Below, one piece after another: positions 59,446 to 64,000 of a DNA stretch of 64,000 nt; position 1 is the first letter of the stretch; every line of letters begins with the position of its first letter. A model generated the notes under the pieces. That model did no database searches. It was not told the DNA's origin and saw only the letters and a program-made list of their open reading frames with translations. Position numbers and translations under genes: made by a program. Source of the DNA: Pseudisothecium myosuroides (lineage: Eukaryota; Streptophyta; Bryopsida; Hypnales; Lembophyllaceae); assembly GCA_951799445.1 (NCBI GenBank), contig OX637295.1, positions 23,374,001 through 23,438,000 on the forward strand, read 5' to 3'.

Positions 59446-61254
59446 ATAGTTTGGAACTTTCTCTAAGGGGCTTATATTTGAAGGAAGTTTTTTGAAGAGA
59501 CTACCAAATAGAAGAAGCTTTTGGAAGTTTCTCGAAGAACGTCATAGATGGAGGGAAGCTGTTTAAAAAACTTCTCAAGTAGAAGAACCTTTTGTAAGTT
59601 CCTGGAAGCCATTCTAGTTAGATATAGGAGTCGAGGTTGAGGTAATTCTTAGTCTCGACAATATATCTCTTCAATCTTAGCTCTTGGTTCTAATTCTAGT
59701 ATTTGTATTTTTTGGACTCTAATATCAAGCCTTGTTGTCAAAAAGTGGTCTTGCCTTATCTTGTATCTCTTGTTATCAAGAACTCGTCTTGCCTTGTCTT
59801 GTACCTCATATATCTGTTACAGCTTTAAGTATAGATTTGCTCACATTAAATTCCCATACTTCACATGCACTACAACCCTTGAATATTAGTTGTTTCAAAA
59901 GTTTCAAATAAGTTTTTTGCATCTATAAAGACATCTAAATAATGTATAATAGACACTTTTTCTAATTTTTCTACTTAGAGAATTTTCCTATGATTTTCTT
60001 TGATGGTTACCTTCATCTTAAAGATGTATACATTAGCCATGTTATTTTAAAAATTTAAAAATTAGTTTTCTAATTTTAAAATATTCCAAAAAACACACAA
60101 ATATTGTTTTAAAATGCAACAAATAGTACAAGTATTTCTTGTAATCACCATGTATTCAGATGTACTTGCTACTAATTATATATAATAATCTTTGAAATGA
60201 CAACAAATAATTGAAGAAGAGATGTATGCAATTCAAACCAAAATTAAATTTAAGGTGAGCCAATTAGAATTTAAGCAAGACGCTTCAAACTTTGTTTTCA
60301 CTCATACTTCCTTATGTGTAGATATTTTTTTCATGAGACGCCAAGTGAATGTAAGTCCAAATATTTAGCTTGTACACATTATAAATTTGTCTAAATCTAT
60401 TTCCAGTCTAATTTTTAGAGTTCACTATTTTGGAGCTTCGATCCCACCAATATAACAAAATCAATTTTTTCTATATAAATTATGATTTTTTTATTACAAT
60501 ATATTCTGCAGTTGTAAAAAATATAGGAGCAATAAATCTAAGAAATCTTGACTACTAGGAGTATAGCTTTGTATTTCATTTATGTTTTATCTTAATTGCT
60601 TTGTTTGTCTTAGTTGGTTTGTTGTTTATTCAATGAGGAAAGCACTAAGGTTTGAAGGAGCCATTTTTTCCTCAAATTTATAGCTAGACCAATTTTTTAT
60701 CTGTCATTGCTTATATTTTGTTGATATCCTAAATACTATCACTTATTCACTATATTGTGATATGTATTGTGGTATGTATTGTACTTGAACCAGAATCCCT
60801 TTGCTTAATGTGGTAATTAATTTGAGATATTTTCTACAAAAGGCTCAAAGTGCCAAGGATTTGCTCCTTCCCTTTATATTGGTTGTGGAGCAATTTCCAT
60901 ATATCTTCAGGGATTTGCTCTTTCCCTTCACTTTTGCTTGAATACTTGTTGAAATTTTTGTCCTCAAAATTTAATATTTTTTCTTTGTTGTGGTTTTCAT
61001 AAGTTTTTTTTTCTTTGTTCAACATTTTTATAGGGCTTCTAAGCAACTTGTAATTTGATCATGACTAAGCATCAAAGAACCATTAGAAATACATTGCAAT
61101 CCAATAAAATAAAAATGATTTGGCCTTTGTTGAACCATCACAATCTACTACTTCATCTAACAACAATAAAACCTTAAATTCTATTGAATTAGCATGAAAA
61201 TTATGGAAGGTTGTATGGTATACACAATTTAATTGGATTGAATTTAACACTTCA
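59446..61254. other. AT-rich intergenic DNA
   Basis: No gene recognised. A short imperfect repeat around GGATTTGCTC occurs at 60855-60925. The stretch near 59460-59610 contains two copies of a GAAGAAGCTTTTGGAAG-like segment. Confidence 0.45.
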
Positions 61255-63000
61255 TTGGATAAGGTTTTTTGTAAGATAAGTAGAAAAAAGGATAATAGAT
61301 TTATTTTTGCAAAACAAGGCTCAGTAAACATAATAATCTTAACCTTCCAAGATCATGATAGATTGTTAGGTTTGATGAATATAGAAGGTTCACTAGGGCC
61401 ACCTAATTTGATAAAAAAAAGTTATGGAATAGTTCATCTTCGAATCTAATAAGACATGTGATGAAACTATCCTTGTCCTTGTGAAAGCAACTTACTTCAT
61501 TGGTAAAGAAACATTATTTTTGTCACATGTCATATGGTTGTTTTTTCCATTTTTATAGAAGGGAGAATGGTTGCATGTGTGTTTTTAGGTTTGATAGATT
61601 AAATGAGTATGAGAAAAAAAAGATGCTACTTTCATATATAATATTCTAATATCCACTTTGAAAGATTGGACATTGGATTTCAACAAATTCCTAGACTTTG
61701 GTTCAGATGGAGCATTTGTGATGGTGGGATCTAGAGTTGGAATTACAATAGAGCTGGAAAAAAAGGTAAATTCCCATTTGATTGTCATGCATAGTACTGC
61801 TCATAGAACAAATTTGGCTTCTTTAGAGGCTAGAAAATGATTGTTCTTAATTTGTTGTCTTCGGAAATAAATAACTTGATAAATTCAGTAGCTGCACATT
61901 TTAAGAAGTCTGCAACTTAGAGAAAGTCCTCTTTGCAAGCTTTGCAAAAAAAATTATATATTTGACTTTCAAAAGGCTCTTAACAGATTTCATAAAATCT
62001 AGTGGTTGTCTAGGTGGCAAGCAATTACAGCTTTTTGTAATAGTTTGGAGAGTGTTTTGGTATATTTTTGTGACACATCAATACCAAAAGATGATGGTAT
62101 CAGCCCCCATCTTGTTCAATCAATTACGATCTTTCAAAATTATTTATATTTTACACCTTTTAGCTGATATTTTGCATAGTTTGTCTCTCCTTTGTAGAGT
62201 TTTTCAACACAAATTTGTTGATGTCTCTTCTATTGGATCTCTAATTAAAACTAAAATTGCACAAATTCAAATTTTATTTGTGGACGATTCTACTTATTTA
62301 AATGCTGCCATCTTTAATGAGAATACTAGTTTTCATGTTTTTTTTTATTTTGGTCCACCTAGAGGTTACACAAGAAGATTGCAATCGGAAATGCATGAAT
62401 CTATGTATCATGGTGTAGAAATGAGTAGAGATAGGACAAGGACAGATTTAGAATGTGCCCTTACCCTTTTAAAATGTTATACTAAAAATGTTTGTGTTGC
62501 TTTAGAAAGTTATTTTGAGCTTTAATAATGAAATTATAGAGGCTTTTAAAATTTTGAATCCTTCTAACATGCCTACTAGACAAGTAAGTTTAGCTAGTTG
62601 GGAGGGTTTGGAGTTGCTTGTATTATATGGTCATTATAGGTAAGATTTAGAGCTTCAAAAGAAGAAATTTGAAGCTCTAATGAACCCTTCAATAGCAAAG
62701 AGGGAATTTTTTACTTTTAAACTTTAAGTAACCATTGAATGGTTGGACAAGGATTTTGGTGACTTATGGAGTCACATATCTTGGAGACTTTCACTTTAAT
62801 TGCAGTATTCTAATCTGCTTATTCTTGCTAAAATTGCTAGAATTTAATGTATTAATACTGCCACATATAAGAGGGCTTTTTCTGTCCAAAATGCTATCAA
62901 GTCTAAGATAAGGAATAATTTGAAAACAAAACATCTTAAAGTGTCATGCATGTTGCTTTAGAAGATAGATAGTGATAGTGCTAATCCAAATTTATTTGAG
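61255..63000 (+). pseudogene. hAT-superfamily transposase relic
   Basis: Decayed transposase of the hAT group resembling the ZNF862/DUF4371 type. Pieces occur in order on the plus strand: a probable N-terminal zinc-finger region (61285-61370, FAKQGSVN...FQDHDR); the DUF4371-like core at 61694-61840 (FGSDGAFVMVGSRVGI, then HSTAHRTNLASLEA); a long open stretch at 61962-62525 that includes LADILHSLSLLCRVFQHKFV; and the C-terminal dimerisation segment at about 62850-62930 (ATYKRAFSVQNAIKSKIRNN, where the family has ERxFS). Stops and frame changes separate them. The termini and 8-bp target duplication were not found. Confidence 0.7.
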
Positions 63001-64000
63001 TCCATTGTTTTATGAAAAAATCACAAAAATTTAGGCATTTGTATTCAAGATTGGAGTTGTATCTTGCTACTATAAGTGAAGGTGAGGCACCAGAAGGTAA
63101 CGTTGATGTTGGTGATTTTCAATTATGATGCATGTAGTAAATAGGAGCGCTTCAAAAATACAAAACTCTATGTTTTTTTTAAAGGTGAGCTTTGTATTTT
63201 AGTAAGGCTAAGTCTTTGGTTCTGAATTGGTCAAGAAGTTTCCAGATTCAATTTCTACCAAAAATATTTTATTTTTGACAAGTTTTTGTATGTACTTGTA
63301 TAAATTTTTGTAAAAAATAGATTTGGGTATTGTCCGGTTTAAATCAATTTGAATAGAAATTCAGCTAATTCACGTGTCGTATAAGAGGAAAATGAATTGG
63401 TTCATATATGAAGTGACGGAAAAATTAGCCGGTTCAAATTCACTACCAAAGAAAAATGACCGCTTTTATGAAATGGAAAAGGCAAGAACCAAACGAAATT
63501 AAGGTTTAGCCAAATGCACTCTAAACCAGCCAGCTTTTTTCTTAAATTTTCCAAATATTTCCCAGACATTGTAGCAAACATATTTGCGGCTCATGATTAC
63601 AATGTACACTTAATTTCTCTTTAAAACACTAAATCTAAACACTCCTTGCACTAGTATTTACTATTGGATAATTGACAATTTGTGAAAATAAAACCCTACT
63701 TGGATCATACAATCAAGATTATACATTGCAAATTGAAGTAACAACTAATTTGACAACAAATTATATTGTAAGAAAGCGTAAGTACAAAAGCAATTTGCAT
63801 ATGAGTCATACCACATGTATAAACTATTTTTTTGAAAATTCAATCTTAAAACTTATAGTTTCAAAAATGAGAAGACGACTTGTGATCTTGTGGACTTATA
63901 TTATGCATTAACTCTATTGGGATCTTGAAAAAAGAAGTTTAAATTGCCTATCTGATCCTATTCACACAAGACTTGCTATTAAACATTAAACTTCAAAATT
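63001..64000. other. AT-rich intergenic DNA
   Basis: Nothing recognised beyond the hAT relic. 63330-63540 is slightly richer in GC, with repeated CCGGTT-type words, but has no identifiable element. Confidence 0.45.

Overview
This window looks like nuclear DNA of a land plant, probably a non-seed plant such as a bryophyte, although the species cannot be fixed from the sequence. The case for a plant: an F-box/kelch protein, a choline-transporter-like protein, PAM16 and the complex I subunit NDUFS6 all look plant-like; telo-box motifs (TTAGGGTTT) sit upstream of genes; and the transposons include Stowaway-, CACTA- and Emigrant-like elements. Most of the window is very AT-rich with no genes. The genes stand out as islands of near-balanced base composition, and three of the five have no introns in their coding part.

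Region 1 (1-13.9 kb) has no genes. It is a graveyard of short DNA transposons: an Emigrant-like MITE, a 456-bp foldback, a Stowaway-like MITE with a CACTA MITE nested in it, a second CACTA MITE, and two ~925-bp elements flanked by TTAA. Region 2 (13943-19531) is a 5.6-kb GC-richer piggyBac element with TTAA target duplications and CCCCAAAG termini. It holds a transposase with all catalytic aspartates but two in-frame stops, an unrecognised second ORF upstream in the same frame, and a relic of another piggyBac C-terminus on the opposite strand. Region 3 (19.5-25 kb) is AT-rich with more MITEs.

Region 4 (25-31.3 kb) holds two convergent protein genes: an F-box/kelch gene (+) with a long leader containing a duplicated 31-bp motif, and a choline-transporter-like gene (-). 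Region 5 (31.3-37.5 kb) has a minisatellite built from two alternating units, a SINE-like retroposon with a 26-A tail, and MITEs. Region 6 (37.7-46.3 kb) is a small mitochondrial-protein cluster. Two intact three-exon NDUFS6 genes lie head-to-head as an inverted duplication, with the import-motor gene PAM16 between them.

Region 7 (46.3-64 kb) is again AT-rich, with further TTAA and CACTA MITEs, several other inverted-repeat elements, a decayed pogo/Tigger-type transposase and a decayed hAT transposase. I saw no LTR-retrotransposon coding sequence; the recognisable mobile DNA is almost entirely class II. No tRNA, rRNA or CRISPR array was recognised.
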